The notes below the pieces were generated by a model. The model saw only the letters and a list, made by a program, of their open reading frames with translations. It was not told the DNA's origin and did no database searches. From NCBI RefSeq assembly GCF_018139145.2, contig NC_059471.1, forward strand, positions 215,221,494 to 215,285,493: DNA of 64,000 bases. Direction: 5' to 3'. Every line of letters starts with the position of its first letter. Position 1 is the stretch's first letter. Source of the stretch: Gymnogyps californianus. Taxonomy: Eukaryota; Chordata; Aves; Accipitriformes; Cathartidae. Positions 57,961-64,000 of the stretch are shown piece by piece. The position numbers and the translations under genes are program-made.

Positions 57961-60115
57961 CCTCCCTTTCCTGAAGGGAGTGGAGTTGGGGGTAATAGAT
58001 GAGGACTCAAAGCAGCAAGCAGGCTCCTCAGTTCCCTCCCTACTGCTTTCTCCTTGCTGTCCAGCTCAGCCTACTGCTTCCTGAAAGCCTTAGCGCTTTG
58101 CTTTTACTGAAGAGTGGGCATACTTTAGCGATTGAGAAGTGGCAGTTTATCGACGGCTATCACTTTTGGTTTTGATAATGAACACTTAAATATTTTTAAT
58201 TCTAATAGTGTATTTGACAGTGTTAATGTCTTAGTCTCGTGCTCTTGTTACGGTTTTAACCATAGGAATTATTTGCAGCTTCAGATCAAAGCTATTATTT
58301 GGGTTGTCATCTCTTTAAACCTGTATGATAGCATTTAAAAAGGAGCCTTTTATATATTTTTTAATACACCTTTTTGCATAAAAAAATGTTTTTACTTTTA
58401 ACTTCTGAAGTACTACTATGGTGTCACTTAAATACAAACTTTTATGTTGCATCGAGTGGCCAACCTGCATCCAACAGTCATTTCATGTTCTAAAAGCCAA
58501 GTCTATCAGTCATGAGAGGCTCAATGGAAATACACCAAGACTGAATTCTGTCTAATGTCTAAATTAGAGGAGCTGAAAGTGCAGAAGCTGGTTATTACTG
58601 TGCAACTATCCTTTTGCTTGCTATCCCTTTGAGCAACAAAGAATCTAATGTGGTTTTGGCCTTCACTGATGTAGGTGAACACTTGCTTAAAGACAGTGTT
58701 TTAGGTATCTCTTAGAAAGAAAGAGAAAAAAAAATTGTGGGTTTTTCCCAGTTGTGCTGTAAAACTCTGTTTTAGCTTTAGTGTTCCTTTGCCACAGTCT
58801 TGCATTTTTATCGGTACATGTCCTTGGCCTTTTTCATGTGGGCTGGGAACTGATTTTCTAAAAATGCGTAGTTCTGGCTATTTGCAGCTGTGAAATACTG
58901 ATGGATTAAGAACTAAAAATATATCACATGGCCGTGTTTCTTTTTAGCTGCTTCAGTTTATGAGATTCTTGCTATAGAGCCATTCTTTTGAGAGCACTGA
59001 TTTTTGTTGCATGTCAGTGTTAGTTCCAGGTTTTCAGAAAGATTCTATTCATTTAAATACCATAAACTTCACTTTTAGCAGTGGTGTCCATTTAGGAGTA
59101 AAATCTTTTGTCTGTAATTTGATCAGTCTTATAGATGCTTAAAGTTACATTTGCTTTTTACCACAGTAGATGTGTGTTAAAGATGGAAATTCAGATTTTT
59201 TTTTTTAATGCCTTAGAATTTAGGTTTGAAGAGTCTGTTTAAAATAAGTAGTTCTGCTACTTATCAACTTAAAAGTCTGTGTTACTTATGCATATTGTTA
59301 GCAGCTTTGAAAACGCAGTGGATAATTTGGTAGGTTAGCAGCACAAGCTGTAGCTCTTATGTGGAGTTTACTCTTCCCTGACGTTTTTGTGCCTGGATGT
59401 TTGACCCAGCGTGGGTTTCTCTAGCCTTTCTCACCCCTTCCCACAGCTGAGTGGGAAATGGGCAGCTTTGGCTCATCTGCGGTATGAAAGCAGGGGTTCT
59501 GCTTCAAGATGCATGGGTATATTTTGAAGGTAAAACTTTGGCATGTACGTAAATCCTTGCTGCCGTTGATCCGAAACCCTCGTGAACCCACGGGATTTGG
59601 GGTCAGCCCTGCCTTCTGCCTTTCCGTTGCAGGAGTGGTGGTCACTGCAAGTATTCCTGTTCTCGTGGTTTTTTTTTTTCTTCTGCTTCTAGAAAAGCTT
59701 TGACCTACTTACTCTTCTAAATTATTTTGTTATATAAGAGTCATACAATCAAATTATGTAACGCTGATAGCAAAGGCTTTTTCCTGCTCTGTACTTCGTG
59801 TAGGCCTCAAACAGCAGGGCCAAGCAGATGGGGGGGAAATAATGGTCACTCCAGAGATCTGGGACACTGTGCACTCTCTTCTTGTATGCTGATTAAATTG
59901 GATGATACCAAGTTGTGTAATTTCTATACTGTTGGAAAGTAAATGCCTGCACAGCTTGTAATGTCTTTCATATAGCGTTCCTCTGTAAGTTCGTGAGCAA
60001 TTTATGTGCAGCGTGTATAAGAGATCCTGCTTCTGTCTCCAGGCAGGTTCACAGGTAGTTCCCAGCAGTGCTGGTAAAAGAAAAATCTACATGTCTCATA
60101 GGTTTTCTTGTGTTC

Positions 60116-60121
60116 CAGTAG
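60116..60121 (+). other. MKLN1: Tandem (NAGNAG) acceptor CAGTAG of exon 6
   Basis: Two AG acceptors lie 3 bases apart: CAG (60116-60118) and TAG (60119-60121). Because the preceding exon ends on a codon boundary, the first AG would prepend TAG to exon 6. That TAG is an in-frame stop directly after Lys168. Only the second AG gives muskelin. Confidence 0.9.

Positions 60122-64000
<3,879 letters not shown>

Noticed and set aside
59877..59930. Sense CR1 fragment in intron 5 (GGATGATACCAAGTTG)
   Set aside because: A single short phrase resembles the CR1 reverse-transcriptase region, but the flanking sequence does not continue the match.

Overview
This is a vertebrate genomic window, most likely from a bird or another sauropsid. 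It carries a CR1-type LINE whose 3' end has the ATTCTATG octamer typical of avian and reptilian CR1. It also carries several older antisense CR1/L3-like LINE fossils, two MIR-like SINE fossils, and a spliced gene with AG/GT introns. There is no bacterial, phage or CRISPR content.

One protein-coding gene can be read with confidence: the 5' half of muskelin (MKLN1), on the + strand. A CpG-rich promoter ends in an ATG at 26241 that lies inside a YY1-type motif. Six exons follow: 26241-26332, 40901-40970, 48247-48389, 49813-49901, 56064-56173 and 60122-60314. They join in frame across intron phases 2, 0, 2, 1, 0 and 1. Together they encode 232 complete residues plus the first base of the next codon, covering the N-terminal discoidin-like domain, the LisH motif and the start of CTLH. 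The rest of CTLH, the kelch repeats and the C-terminus lie beyond position 64000. Muskelin is a subunit of the CTLH/GID E3 ubiquitin ligase, so this is the targeting and assembly end of that subunit.

Layout. Positions 1-26,000 are comparatively GC-rich and intergenic, with no coding gene I can recognise. They hold short tandem repeats (2461, 5740, 20200, 20504), a near-perfect 40-bp-arm inverted repeat (7532-7622), ancient SINE and LINE fossils, a 5'-truncated CR1 (24168-25083), and one unexplained 240-codon minus-strand open frame (16120-16842). A CCCCA-rich minisatellite (25727-26090) abuts the promoter. The first part of intron 1 (26560-27110) is extremely G-rich on the transcribed-sense strand. 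From about 27.1 kb to the end the sequence becomes AT-rich intronic DNA with LINE fossils and simple repeats.

The observations most worth checking are the hairpin at 7532-7622 and the CAGTAG tandem acceptor before exon 6, where the upstream AG would put a stop codon directly after Lys168. Next are the possibility of a divergent long non-coding RNA leaving the MKLN1 promoter on the minus strand, and the repeat and G-rich architecture flanking that promoter.
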